Shown one piece after another: positions 27,065 to 36,056 of a DNA stretch of 64,000 nucleotides. A program made the translations under genes and the position numbers. Within the stretch, counting starts at the first letter, position 1. Each line of letters starts with the position of its first letter. The notes under the pieces are model-generated. The model made no database searches and was not told where the DNA came from. It worked only from the letters and a program-made list of their open reading frames with translations. The stretch is from contig AP023052.1 of NCBI GenBank assembly GCA_019703815.1, forward strand, positions 1,674,001-1,738,000. The letters are read 5' to 3'. The stretch is from Thaumasiovibrio occultus (lineage in GTDB: Bacteria; Pseudomonadota; Gammaproteobacteria; Enterobacterales; Vibrionaceae).

Positions 27065-27966
27065 TTAGGTGATCGCGGTAAGACGATGGGAGGTATCCAT
27101 GATGACCTCCTTAGATCGTCATTGCGTGTCCAATAAATTGGATCAAGCCCATACTAAAAAACATCTTTATTGATAGTGGCGACTACTTTCATATTGATAT
27201 TTAATGAAACATTGCGAAATAATACACGTTACCATTTTACATGTAATGCCGTTGTAACACGTTTTCGACCATCTAGATTAAGCTTAAATTTTCCACTTTA
27301 TACAGAGAACCCAAGGAAACATAGAATATCGTATTGATGCATTTTTTTATGGTTTATAGATACCTCAGCTTACAACCCCCACATACATAATGATTATTTA
27401 CTATTTGTCCTGTATTTGATGCACTACAGATTTCGCAAAGACCCAAAATTCGAGTTAAAACCCACTTTTACGTTACCTTTTAATTTTTCTATTACCGCCA
27501 TATTATGTGACATTTCCGGCGCATTGTTTTTAACCACTTCCAATCCTTCATCTCTTTCATCTTGTGTCGCACCATCACTTGTTACGTTATTAACTTTTTT
27601 CTAACTTATCTCCCGCAGCAAACAAATATATAGCTGCAAGTAATGGCGATATAAATAATGAGATAAATCCCAGAAAAACCATCCCGCCCTGTCTTTGATG
27701 CCCACATTCCAATCAAAATGCAAAACAAACAAAAGAATAAAATTAACAAACATAACTATAACCCCTAAAAACGGCATATCATGCCATAGCGCCTGCTCAC
27801 CGGAAAATTGGGAGCGTAGCGGAAAATTGGTCCAACAGTAGCGCCCTGTTAGGGCTAGGTGTCCGTTGGCACTTCATCCCAGTCCTCCTCAACACCATAT
27901 GCCCAATCTATAGCCTTTCGGCGCTCGGATATTATTCCTTCGCTCAATTCACATTCCTGTCCAGTG
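27065..27966. other. AT-rich accessory region without an intact gene
   Basis: No convincing intact gene. On the minus strand, reading frames at about 27430-27590 (ending EKLKGNVKVGFNSNFGSL) and 27610-27770 (containing GFISLFISPLLAAIYLF) look like coding debris with stops and a frame change. At 27803-27836 the 11-mer CGGAAAATTGG occurs twice, and CGCCCTGTTAGGGC at about 27841 recalls an integron-type core site. Base composition is clearly more AT-rich than the flanks. Confidence 0.4.
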
Positions 27967-28176
27967 AGGCGGCAGTTCAATAAGCTTGGACACGATGCTC
28001 GGATTATGGCCGCCAAATACGTTACGCCTTACCGTACCAAAGGCAAAAATGATCTCAATGACGCCTTGGCGATTTGCGAGGCAGTGCAACGTCCCAACAC
28101 ACGATTAATCCCAATTAAGTCATCAGCGCGACAAGCCGATATCGTGGCCCAAATGCATGCATTCGTCGTTCACTAG
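27967..28176 (+). pseudogene. Remnant of an IS110-family transposase
   Basis: The frame translates to RRQFNKLGHDARIMAAKYV, then PYRTKGKNDLNDALAICEAV and QRPNTRLIPIKS, which match the DEDD-type N-terminal catalytic region of IS110-family transposases. Only about 55 residues are preserved; the sequence before and after is unrelated and the frame stops at 28176. No matching IS end was found. Confidence 0.8.
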
Positions 28177-28226
28177 AACAACATCAAACCGGTAACCATG
28201 AACGTCGCTTGTTATCCGCCTGCGCG

Positions 28227-28664
28227 CTAAAAATCACAGCGCTTTGCAACTGGAGGTATGTATTTGTTTCTAGGGCTAGCACCAATGACCAAGAACTTTT
28301 CATCACCCACAACCACCTCATAATGAATATTCTTCTCGTTACCATCCAGGTATTTTTCACGCCAACTCGGCCAAATCTTAATTATATGACCGGTAAATTG
28401 AAGGACTTCTCTATCAGCAAGCGGCTCCATGTTAATACCACCACCTGTGCTTAAAACTAAACCCAATACGTCGTTCTCTTGCAGGAAATCGTAATCCGCC
28501 GCTTTTCTTGTCATTCTCCATATATGAGGGCGAGCTGTTCCAAAATAATCAGTTGCTAGCATAGCGAATGGTTGAAAGCAGTCTTTTTGTATATCTTGTA
28601 TTCGACTACAACCGCTCAAGAAGAGAGCGACAACGCCAACACCACAAATCCATCTGTAATTCAT
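28227..28664 (-). CDS. Putative lipoprotein of unknown function
   Basis: A 145-residue protein with a lipoprotein signal peptide (MNYRWICGVGVVALFLSGC), lipobox LSGC. The mature part contains FQPFAMLATDYFGTARPHIW and KIWPSWREKYLDGNEKN and a final Cys near the C-terminus. The start at 28664 is chosen because the signal peptide begins there. It is in an accessory patch with an IS110 remnant. No family recognised. Confidence 0.7.
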   Translation of the reverse strand: MNYRWICGVGVVALFLSGCSRIQDIQKDCFQPFAMLATDYFGTARPHIWRMTRKAADYDFLQENDVLGLVLSTGGGINMEPLADREVLQFTGHIIKIWPSWREKYLDGNEKNIHYEVVVGDEKFLVIGASPRNKYIPPVAKRCDF

Positions 28665-28795
28665 ATCTCTATCTCCCATTGAGAATTGCCTGAGACCGCC
28701 CAGTTAAGTGGTGAGCCATGCCACCAGCTCTTCTCCAAAATTACTGTAAGCGCGACGAGTATTGGGTCACGCAAAGGCAAAGCGCTTGCTTGCCC

Positions 28796-29314
28796 TTACT
28801 CATCGTCTTTTATCGTCGCCACGCTGATATGAGGGGCGTACGCAGTCAAATGGTCAATTACCTCTTCCAGATAGTCCGTTAGGTCCTCAGGGAAGCGATA
28901 TTTTTGGCCATCGCTGCTCACGAAACCCCGCCAGCGGAGATCCCCTTCGCTATCGATGCTCGTATTGAGCTGCACAATCGCGTTGTATGCCAATTGGTAT
29001 GAATCACCTTGCCAACGGTTGGGCTCTGTCACTATGAGGTGGGATGGATAGAGCGCGATAGTCGTGTAATCATTCAACCAAATATCGAGGCAGGCTATCC
29101 ACGCCATATACGCAAATACTAATGCGATAATTACAACTATCACCAGCACAAACACGACACCGACAGGATCGCCATCAATCTTCCCGATGCCTTGAATTGC
29201 CATGTATATTGCCAGGACCGCCCATATGGTAAGAACAAACATCTCGACTTTTCCACGGTCTCTTGTGCTACGCCGATACCACACCAACACCGCATTCCTG
29301 TCACCGTTATCCAT
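28796..29314 (-). CDS. Membrane protein of unknown function
   Basis: A 172-residue protein with a basic N-terminus (WYRRSTRDRGK), two adjacent membrane helices (about residues 24-42 and 48-78) and a C-terminal soluble domain of about 90 residues (IALYPSHLIVTEPN onward) that looks like a bPH-type beta domain, ending with an acidic helix. It precedes the lipoprotein gene by about 130 bp on the same strand. No specific family recognised. Confidence 0.7.
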   Translation of the reverse strand: MDNGDRNAVLVWYRRSTRDRGKVEMFVLTIWAVLAIYMAIQGIGKIDGDPVGVVFVLVIVVIIALVFAYMAWIACLDIWLNDYTTIALYPSHLIVTEPNRWQGDSYQLAYNAIVQLNTSIDSEGDLRWRGFVSSDGQKYRFPEDLTDYLEEVIDHLTAYAPHISVATIKDDE

Positions 29315-29611
29315 ACGTGTTTCCCCTACACTCGCCCAGCGCCATCTGTGTCAGTCTTAACCACTGCCGTTTTTTCTTGAATCATCATTCGTCCATTCAG
29401 TGCGATAGCGTGACCGTAGCAACCGAATATGACAGGTCGAGGCGGATCGCCAAGGGCGTGACAACATTGCGAGTGAGGCGGAGTTAGCACAGGACGATGA
29501 AACAGGGCAATGCACGATGAGGATGAGATGGATCGCAACTATTGCGCGACCGGAGCGATAGTTAGCCACTCTTGCGGGAGCCTAAACCCATTTACACCAT
29601 GTTTTACGAAC

Positions 29612-29647
29612 GAGAAGAACGAGAAGAACGAAAAGAACGAGAAGAAA
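29612..29647. repeat. 9-bp tandem repeat (GAGAAGAAC, four units)
   Basis: Two perfect GAGAAGAAC units are followed by GAAAAGAAC and GAGAAGAAA. The strand is strongly purine-biased. It is outside any supported gene, downstream of the 29717-30436 gene. Confidence 0.85.
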
Positions 29648-29678
29648 ATATAGGCCGCCAAAAGCAGCACAAAACTAA

Positions 29679-29708
29679 AAGCAGACAGCGTCATACCGTC
29701 TGCTTTTT
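29679..29708. terminator. Hairpin terminator downstream of the 29717-30436 gene
   Basis: The stem AAAGCAGAC / GTCTGCTTT surrounds an 11-nt loop, with T runs readable on either strand. Confidence 0.75.
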
Positions 29709-29716
29709 TGAGCGAT

Positions 29717-30436
29717 TTACATTCTAAAACCGTCGGTGTAGACCAAGAACAGATAAGGCTGAGTGCGGACAAACGCTGCCAGACGCGCGGCGTTCTCTTC
29801 GCTTAAATGGTACAGCACGGCGATATCGCGGCCGAGCGCTTGTGCATCCAGCTCACTCAGTGGGTCATTGCGAATAAAACCGATCAAGGACGCGCCGATC
29901 CCCAGTAAGCGATAACCGTATTTTTGATTCAAGTGCTTGGCCAATGCGTAATTCTCAAATGGGCTCAAATCGCCATTAAAGTAACCGTTTGGAAATACCG
30001 ACAGCGCCAGCGGCGAATTTGGGGTCGGTACCAACATCATCATCACGTGATCATCAATCGCAGACATAGGATCGAGGTTGGTTTGCAGTAAGCGCTCGAC
30101 ATCTTCTTCATAGAGCTTGAGCGCGCCGACGCCTTGGTCATCAAAAATCGCTTCATGGGCCAGTTTTTGAAACAAAGCCGCACGACGAATAAACTTGTTC
30201 GCCACCGGCATGTCTTCGTCGTCATCACTGTCTTGATATAAGTCGTAACCGTCCGTGGCGTGGCCTGAGGTGTAGTGGGCTTGGTCAATCTCATCCAAGG
30301 TAATAAAGATCGATTTATCTGGATGTTCTGCCTGATAAGCCGCCCATGTTTCAATCAGCGCGTTAAAAGATCCAAACTCAGACAACATAAACTTATCGCA
30401 AAAGATCGTATCTTCATCTATCGATTGAATTTTCAC
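29717..30436 (-). CDS. Acidic cytoplasmic protein of unknown function
   Basis: A 239-residue soluble, acidic protein with no signal peptide. It has an Asp-rich stretch at about residues 68-75 (DSDDDEDMP), a DDHVMMMLVPTPNSP segment, and the motif FPNGYFNGDLSPFENYALAKHL, followed by a C-terminal helical part (EENAARLAAFVRTQPY). The ATG is preceded by AGGAGTGCG. The pattern FPNGYF...DL.PFENY suggests a small conserved family known to me only as hypothetical. It has its own terminator. Confidence 0.75.
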   Translation of the reverse strand: MKIQSIDEDTIFCDKFMLSEFGSFNALIETWAAYQAEHPDKSIFITLDEIDQAHYTSGHATDGYDLYQDSDDDEDMPVANKFIRRAALFQKLAHEAIFDDQGVGALKLYEEDVERLLQTNLDPMSAIDDHVMMMLVPTPNSPLALSVFPNGYFNGDLSPFENYALAKHLNQKYGYRLLGIGASLIGFIRNDPLSELDAQALGRDIAVLYHLSEENAARLAAFVRTQPYLFLVYTDGFRM

Positions 30437-30646
30437 TGCAGCGCACTCCTTGGCATAAAACGGGATAATTATTAGCCTTATTATTAATAGGGGAAATATT
30501 ACCCAGATTGACTAGAAAGTCATTACAACAATGTCGCCAAGAGCGAGAAATGCGTTCCATTTATGAACAAAGAAATCCCGTAGTGAAAATGGCTGTGCGA
30601 GGCTTAGTTCTCCCCTTGAACTGCGTCACTCATTCCCAAAGCGCTT

Positions 30647-30982
30647 ATGAAATACCTCTATTTACTGCTGACTATCTTGGGCACTGCCCTTCCTTATGGC
30701 GCATTTTTGCCGTGGTTGTGGCAACACGGCTTTGATCTCGCCCTTCTCTATCAACACGCGAGTGCCAACCCCATCAGTCAATTGGCGTGGCTAGATGTGA
30801 TTGTGGCGGCCATCGTGCTCATCGCTTTTATCGTGAACGACGGCAAACGCAACCAAGTGCGGCATCGTGTCTGGGCCGTAATCGCTACCTTCACCATTGG
30901 CGTTTCCGCCGGATTGCCGCTGTACCTCTATTTGAAAGCCTGTATGGAAAGCACTGAGCCTGCCACCGCCACGCAATCTTAA
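30647..30982 (+). CDS. DUF2834-family membrane protein
   Basis: A 111-residue protein with three membrane helices (about residues 1-22, 45-62 and 75-96). The N-terminal LYLLLTILGTALPYGAFLPW is the DUF2834 signature. An HRVWAVIATFTIGVSAGLPLYL helix follows, and the C-terminus is short and polar. Function unknown. The gene runs toward glpD, which is transcribed convergently. Confidence 0.8.
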   Translation: MKYLYLLLTILGTALPYGAFLPWLWQHGFDLALLYQHASANPISQLAWLDVIVAAIVLIAFIVNDGKRNQVRHRVWAVIATFTIGVSAGLPLYLYLKACMESTEPATATQS

Positions 30983-31047
30983 GTACTGTCAACATGTCTC
31001 GCAGCGCCAAGCCACACTTGCTCGTGTTACGCGCAATTTGTCGGCGC

Positions 31048-32547
31048 TCAGGCAATCTTACTGTTTTGCTGCAGCGCCGCTTCGACATAGCGACTCACCG
31101 CATCGCGCTGTTGTGGCGTCAAGCTCACCCCAAGCTTGGTACGACGCCACAAAATATCGTCTCCGCAGCGCACCATTTCATTGGCGATCAGATAATCAAT
31201 TTCGCGGCTGTAGATCTGTGGTGCCAGCTCGCTGCCCATGTGCGTTTCATGGGTCACGCCTTCCAATAACAAGCGCACGCGGCTGCCATATTGACGCAGA
31301 TAACGCGCGACCAAGCTGTCACTTAACCATGGATACTCAACATTCAGTTGGGTTGCCAATGTGTCGAAATCAAAGCCTTCGCCGCCCGGCAAATGTGCCT
31401 CAGCAGTCCAACTCGGCCCCATCGCAGGGAAAAACGGCGCGAGTGACTGCATCGCCGCTTCCCCCAATTTACGATAGGTCGTCAGTTTACCGCCAAAAAT
31501 TGACAGCAAAGGGGCTTGTTCGCCTTCTTGCTCTAAATGCAGGGTGTAATCGCGCGTGATCGCTTGCGGCGAGTCTGATTCATCATCACACAATGGGCGA
31601 ACGCCACTGTAATCCCACACAATATCGTCTCGCTGCAACTGCTTCACAAAATGCGCGTTGACAACATCAAGCAGATACTGGCGTTCGTTATCATCAATTG
31701 CGACATCACGAGGATCGCCGTGATACTCCACATCCGTGGTGCCAATCAATGAATAGCGGTCAAGATAAGGAATGACGAACACGATACGGCCATCGTCATT
31801 TTGCAAAATGTAGGCTTGGGGCTCACCGTGAAGGCGCGGCACAATAATGTGTGAGCCTTTGATCAGGCGAATGCCCATCGGTGAGGTTTGATTGAGCTCA
31901 TCATTAATAAAGGCTTTGACCCACGGCCCGGCCGCATTAACTAACGCATGCGCTTGAAATATTTCGCACTTGCCGGTGAATTGATCTTCCACTTCCACCA
32001 GCCACAGGTCGTTATTACGGCGGGCATTGATCACTCGACTATAGTTTCGCACCGTCGCGCCATGCTCTGCCGCTTGCTTGACGTTTTCGATCACTAAACG
32101 CGCATCATCCACCCAGCAATCGGAGTATTCAAAACCTCGGCGGATCTCAGGATGCAGCAAGCCTGACGCAGACAAGTCCACGCCCGTCGAGCCCGGTAAG
32201 GTGGTGCGTTTACCCAAGTTATCGTAAAGAAACAGGCCAGCGCGGATCATCCATGCGGGGCGTAAAAAAGGTCGATGCGGTAAGCGAAAGCGCATCGGCC
32301 ACGCAATGTGTGGCGCTTTTTTCAGCAATACCTCTCGCTCCGCCAACGCTTCAGAGACCAAACGAAATTCGTAATGCTCCAAATAGCGCAAGCCTCCGTG
32401 GATCAACTTAGAGCTGGCTGAAGAAGTAGCAGAAGCAAAGTCATTCGCTTCAAACAGCGCGACGGAGAGCCCGCGCCCTGCCGCATCCGCCGCAATACCT
32501 GCACCATTAATGCCGCCACCAACTACGATGAGATCTAAGGTTGTCAT
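31048..32547 (-). CDS. glpD: Aerobic glycerol-3-phosphate dehydrogenase
   Basis: A 499-residue membrane-associated flavoprotein that oxidises sn-glycerol-3-phosphate to dihydroxyacetone phosphate and passes electrons to quinone. The FAD dinucleotide-binding motif GGGINGAGIAADAAGRG lies at about residues 9-25, then SSKLIHGGLRYLEHYEF. Middle FAD contacts include LVNAAGPWVK, and the C-terminal cap contains RRTKLGVSLTPQQRDAV. Its length matches E. coli GlpD (501). A purine-rich AAGGGAAGGGCG precedes the ATG. GlpR-type operators lie about 80-125 bp upstream. The gene is monocistronic and separate from glpFK and glpABC. Confidence 0.97.
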   Translation of the reverse strand: MTTLDLIVVGGGINGAGIAADAAGRGLSVALFEANDFASATSSASSKLIHGGLRYLEHYEFRLVSEALAEREVLLKKAPHIAWPMRFRLPHRPFLRPAWMIRAGLFLYDNLGKRTTLPGSTGVDLSASGLLHPEIRRGFEYSDCWVDDARLVIENVKQAAEHGATVRNYSRVINARRNNDLWLVEVEDQFTGKCEIFQAHALVNAAGPWVKAFINDELNQTSPMGIRLIKGSHIIVPRLHGEPQAYILQNDDGRIVFVIPYLDRYSLIGTTDVEYHGDPRDVAIDDNERQYLLDVVNAHFVKQLQRDDIVWDYSGVRPLCDDESDSPQAITRDYTLHLEQEGEQAPLLSIFGGKLTTYRKLGEAAMQSLAPFFPAMGPSWTAEAHLPGGEGFDFDTLATQLNVEYPWLSDSLVARYLRQYGSRVRLLLEGVTHETHMGSELAPQIYSREIDYLIANEMVRCGDDILWRRTKLGVSLTPQQRDAVSRYVEAALQQNSKIA

Positions 32548-32627
32548 ACGCCCTTCCCTTTCTAATATGCTCTTTCGTTAACAGTTAAGTTACACGATAG
32601 CCCAAATATCCGGTTTCGAAAACCGAA

Positions 32628-32669
32628 AATGCGCGATAACGAACATTTTGGATTTCAATATCGAACATT
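32628..32669. promoter_or_regulatory. GlpR-type operators upstream of glpD
   Basis: AATGCGCGATAACGAACATT (32628-32647) is an inverted repeat of the GlpR half-site AATGTTCG. A second, TTTCAATATCGAACATT (32653-32669), follows with one good half. They match the family's known operator form and the sites at glpFK/glpABC. A palindrome CGGTTT CGA AAACCG at 32611-32625 lies beside them. Confidence 0.75.
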
Positions 32670-32757
32670 GCGCACAGTAAGGAAAGAAGAAATGAGCATA
32701 CAGAGCTAGTAAATTAGACACTATTGATGTGCTAGACACATGCCGATGCAAAAGTGA

Positions 32758-32883
32758 CAAAGCGACTGGGCTATAAACAATTTAGCTATCTCCAACCTAG
32801 TGGCAGGCAAGTTAGCGATAAGCGGGCTGGCTATTACCGAGTTAGCTATGACAGATTTAGCTGTCATCGATTTAGCGGAGTGA
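32758..32883 (+). pseudogene. Pentapeptide-repeat-like remnant (15-bp periodic DNA)
   Basis: TTAGCT/TTAGCG occurs at 32782, 32812, 32842, 32857 and 32872, with degenerate copies between, giving a strict 15-bp period over about eight units. Read in the frame starting at 32758 it gives WAINNLAISNLVAGKLAISG and then LAITELAMTDLAVIDLAE before a stop, matching the (S/T)(N/D)L-X-X pattern of pentapeptide-repeat proteins. A stop codon lies directly upstream and no start codon or ribosome site is seen, so it is probably a fragment. It could also be a chance DNA repeat. Confidence 0.45.
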
Positions 32884-32917
32884 AAACGTGAGCGGCGTCC
32901 AAAGCTGGCCTTGGGCG

Positions 32918-32960
32918 ATAAAAAAAGAAAAAGCCGCTTGAGTGAACAAGCGGCTTTGTT
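32918..32960 (-). terminator. Terminator after the polysaccharide monooxygenase gene
   Basis: The stem AAAGCCGCTTG / CAAGCGGCTTT around AGTGAA is followed, on the minus strand, by TTTTTC and a longer T-rich run. Confidence 0.9.
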
Positions 32961-33027
32961 TGCCTAGACCAATTAACTCTCAGTGAGTTTCAGCCTTGCT
33001 TTTGTAACTAACATCAAGGTGTGTCGA

Positions 33028-34533
33028 TTAACGCCACACGCCCCAATCACCGGTAGTACCTGGCTCTTCGCCGCTGGTCCACCACTGTGCAGTCCACGTT
33101 TTACCTTTATGAACAACAGTGTCGTTGGCAAAGTAAACCTGATCTTTGCTCCAAGTGCTATCACTTGGCTCAGGTGTCGTTGGTGGTGTTGGCGGCGTCG
33201 GTGGGATCACATCAACCTTCGCTGGCTCAACCACAAACGAGTACACCATTTCATCGCTTGCTGAGGCATCAAATACCGTTAGCTTAAACGTCAACTCGTG
33301 ACGCTCATTAGTCAACTGCGCGGTATCGATGATCAACTCGTTGCTTGCGTTCACTTCCGTCATTACCGGCGTACCGCTGGTTTGCGTCCACTGAACGTCA
33401 GCCACGTTGCCTTTGCTGTCTTTTGGTCCAAGAACCACGTACTCACCGTGCGTCACCGTTGCGTCGTTAAGCGGCGCCAACACCATTGGTGAGATCACGG
33501 CATCCAAATTGGTGGTCGGTGCTTTGGTAATAGTAAATTCCGCTGTCGCACGTGAATCGCGCGAGTTAAAGAAGTTGTTATGTAGATCGTTGCGGAAATA
33601 CATGTAATGGTTCATCTCTTGGTGCCAGCGGCCAATGTACACATTGCCTTTATGGTTCGCTTCATACCAACCATTCACTTGCGCCGCCAATAGACGATCC
33701 CAATCGTTTTGGTTTTCCGCCGTTACCACTAGCGAGAATGACGAGTGCAACTCACCCAACTTGTTGAAAATCTGGTAGTTAACAGAATCACCCAGCGCAG
33801 GTGTCGCCAGCGTAATATCAGCTGGGATGAACTGCGTACCTTGTACTAGGTAAGGCTGAGTTGGCTCAACCGGTGGCGTGACAGTGTCATTCACAATCGT
33901 AATGTCACTACAGTTGTAGAAGCCTTCACCCGCAGCATCGTCACGCTGCCAGCGCACGAACAGAATCGCATCACCTTGACGATCCGTTGGGATTGTCACA
34001 TCAATACGGTATTTGCCATTTACTACTGGCACGTCACCGTTTTCTTGGATCAGCTCAACGTCACTCCATGCCAATGCTTTTGATAGATCAGCATTCGGCT
34101 TGGTGAGGTAGAACTGCCAAAATGATGGGTTATGAGGTGCAACGGCGTTAAAAATGTATTCAAAAGTGCCTGCGCTGACCTCAGTACGCGTCCAACCTGT
34201 GTGAGGCGCACCCATACCCGCTTTTTGCTTATCGTTCGCGTAACATAGTGTGCCGTCTGGCACTGCAGCACGTACCGCATCCATGTTGTTGTAATCAGAA
34301 ATATTGATTGCAAACTCACTGCGTTGAATGAACGGGTATTGGCCTGAAATATCTTTGGCTTGAGCACAGGCTGCGTTTGGCGGCGAACCGCTCCACAATC
34401 CACCTTGTTCATAACAGATCGACTGGCGAGCTTCAGGGAACTCAGACCAACCGTGTGCTTGCGCATCCATCGCTGGTATTAGGAAATAGAGCGAGGTAGC
34501 GGCTAAGGCTAATTTTCTCTTCGAATACATCAT
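33028..34533 (-). CDS. Secreted AA10 lytic polysaccharide monooxygenase (spindolin-related)
   Basis: A 501-residue secreted protein. The signal peptide (about residues 1-26, ending AMDAQA) is cleaved before HGWSEFPEARQSICYEQGG, so the mature protein starts with the copper-binding His of the AA10 histidine brace. The AA10 domain extends to about residue 210 (ending near RWQRDDAAGEGFYNCSDI). A middle domain of about 110 residues, a Pro/Thr-rich linker (PPTPPTPPTTPEPS) and a C-terminal CBM5/12-like module (KTWTAQWWTSGEEPGTTG) follow. It would cleave crystalline chitin oxidatively and works alongside the GH18 chitinase, whose binding modules share the AQWWT motif. It resembles the V. cholerae spindolin-related protein more than GbpA. 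Confidence 0.93.
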   Translation of the reverse strand: MMYSKRKLALAATSLYFLIPAMDAQAHGWSEFPEARQSICYEQGGLWSGSPPNAACAQAKDISGQYPFIQRSEFAINISDYNNMDAVRAAVPDGTLCYANDKQKAGMGAPHTGWTRTEVSAGTFEYIFNAVAPHNPSFWQFYLTKPNADLSKALAWSDVELIQENGDVPVVNGKYRIDVTIPTDRQGDAILFVRWQRDDAAGEGFYNCSDITIVNDTVTPPVEPTQPYLVQGTQFIPADITLATPALGDSVNYQIFNKLGELHSSFSLVVTAENQNDWDRLLAAQVNGWYEANHKGNVYIGRWHQEMNHYMYFRNDLHNNFFNSRDSRATAEFTITKAPTTNLDAVISPMVLAPLNDATVTHGEYVVLGPKDSKGNVADVQWTQTSGTPVMTEVNASNELIIDTAQLTNERHELTFKLTVFDASASDEMVYSFVVEPAKVDVIPPTPPTPPTTPEPSDSTWSKDQVYFANDTVVHKGKTWTAQWWTSGEEPGTTGDWGVWR

Positions 34534-35036
34534 GCTATCTCTCGTTGTGTTGAGCGTTTTTTCGCGCTACGAGACCATAACGCGAGTTATTATGTTTAAC
34601 GAATTGCGATCTACAACTCGTTGATCTGGAAATATAAATATTTCAAAACGCTTTGGCGTGTGATAGGAAGAGAAAATTGAAGTAATATCAAAGTTTGACG
34701 GAAGGAATAAAGGAATACTGACTCAATATCTCAATTTTCAAATTTGACAATATGTTGATATTAGGCACTTTTTAATCGAAAAACGGTTTTTTTGACACTA
34801 TCATGACATTTACAGTCAAGAATATCGATAATTCGTAAAATCGAATTTTAAAAAAGTATGGTTCGAGAGCAGCGTAAACGCAAACCGATCAGCGAAATAT
34901 TGCTGCGCTAGCTTGTGCGTTCGTTTGGTTGTTGGCACTGTGGCGCTCGCAGTGCACTGGCGCTATCGCGCTCTTTGGGTGGTTAACACGACGCCATCGC
35001 AGATCGCAACAGCGTCATTTAACCAGAAGATGGCTA
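34534..35036. other. Intergenic region between the monooxygenase gene and glpR
   Basis: A 503-bp region with no supported gene. The left half (34560-34860) is AT-rich and presumably holds the monooxygenase promoter. The right half is GC-richer and lies downstream of glpR. No glpE or glpG gene is present next to glpR, unlike in E. coli. Confidence 0.4.
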
Positions 35037-35798
35037 TTACACCACTTCCAATGCGACATCATTGGCCGCTAACAGTTCCACAATGGCTTTCGGCGGCGGC
35101 GCATCGCTGATCACTAGCGAGACATCCGAGATCATCCCCAAGCGCACCATGGCATTGCGGCCGAACTTACTGCGATCCACCGCCAGCATCACACTGCGAC
35201 TGTTTTCGATGATCGCTTTTTTCACCCGCACTTCATGGTAATCAAAGTCGAGCAGTGCACCCTCTTCACTGATCCCACTGATCCCCAAAATGCCGAAATC
35301 CAGACTAAATTGGCTAACGAAATCGAGCGTTGCTTCACCGACAATGCCGCCATCTTTACTGCGCACTTCCCCACCCGCCAAGATCACGTGGAAATCCGGC
35401 TTTTTCATCAACATTGCGGCGACATTAAGATTGTTGGTCACAATGCGCAAATCTGCATGATTTTCCATTAATGCGCGAGCGACCATCTCCGGTGTGGTGC
35501 CGATATCAATGAACAAGGTCGCGCCATCAGGAATGTGGGCGACCAGCGCCTGTGCGATACGTAACTTTTCATCATTGTGCTGTGCTTTGCGAGAATCGTA
35601 CGAACTGTTTTCCCCGCTGCTTGGCACCGTCGCGCCACCATGATGGCGACGAATTAAATTGGCATCCGCCAGCTCATTGAGATCGCGGCGAATGGTTTGA
35701 GGGCTGACGGCAAAGCGTTCAACCAAGGCTTCGGTGCTGACATAACCGTGTTGCTTTACGAGGTCGACAATTTCCTTATGACGTGCTGTTTGTTTCAA
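35037..35798 (-). CDS. glpR: DeoR-family repressor of glycerol-3-phosphate genes, GlpR
   Basis: A 253-residue repressor. The N-terminal helix-turn-helix (KQTARHKEIVDLVKQHGYVS, then VSPQTIRRDLNELAD) precedes a DeoR-type sensor domain (DGATLFIDIGTTPEMVA). Glycerol-3-phosphate is the known inducer in the family. The start is a TTG at 35798 supported by AAGGAG seven bases upstream and by alignment with the MKQT-type N-terminus of E. coli GlpR; a longer frame upstream has no ribosome site. It lies downstream of glpK on the same strand, beyond a terminator. Confidence 0.93.
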   Translation of the reverse strand: MKQTARHKEIVDLVKQHGYVSTEALVERFAVSPQTIRRDLNELADANLIRRHHGGATVPSSGENSSYDSRKAQHNDEKLRIAQALVAHIPDGATLFIDIGTTPEMVARALMENHADLRIVTNNLNVAAMLMKKPDFHVILAGGEVRSKDGGIVGEATLDFVSQFSLDFGILGISGISEEGALLDFDYHEVRVKKAIIENSRSVMLAVDRSKFGRNAMVRLGMISDVSLVISDAPPPKAIVELLAANDVALEVV

Positions 35799-35971
35799 CC
35801 GAAACTCCTTTTTATCATTATTGTGTTCGCTTCCGAGCAGTTTACACCTGACTCGCGCATTTCTCACCCGTCTTTTACCCGTTTTTTACGCATCTTTTTA
35901 GCACTGCGGCGTAGCGCAAACGATGTGTTTTCATGCGGGCACCACAGTGAAGGGAATTAGCAAAATGCGGT

Positions 35972-36006
35972 TAAAAAAAGACCTCACCCTTTGCGGAGTG
36001 AGGTCT
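35972..36006 (-). terminator. Terminator after glpK
   Basis: The stem AGACCTCAC / GTGAGGTCT is followed on the minus strand by TTTTTTT. Confidence 0.88.
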
Positions 36007-36056
36007 GTGATGGATTTAGCGAGAAAGGATACTAGCTCGCTATTGGGCGTTGGGGT

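Larger units (their letters stand above)
29315..29716. other. Intergenic region with short tandem repeat and terminator
   Basis: No supported gene in about 400 bp. It contains a 9-bp tandem repeat (29612-29647) and a hairpin terminator (29679-29708). Minus-strand frames across the repeat spell Phe-Phe-Ser repeats, but I see no ribosome site or conserved domain to support them. Confidence 0.4.

Noticed and set aside
27780..27860. A second attC site near GTTAGGGC
   Set aside because: The core box has an extra base and the arms do not pair as inverted repeats.
29539..29772. A 77-codon minus-strand frame with Phe-Phe-Ser repeats
   Set aside because: It overlaps the end of the 29717-30436 gene and is explained by a purine-rich tandem repeat.
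33028..34533. Calling the monooxygenase GbpA
   Set aside because: The mature N-terminus HGWSEFPEARQS and the single C-terminal chitin-binding module fit the spindolin-related type better than GbpA.
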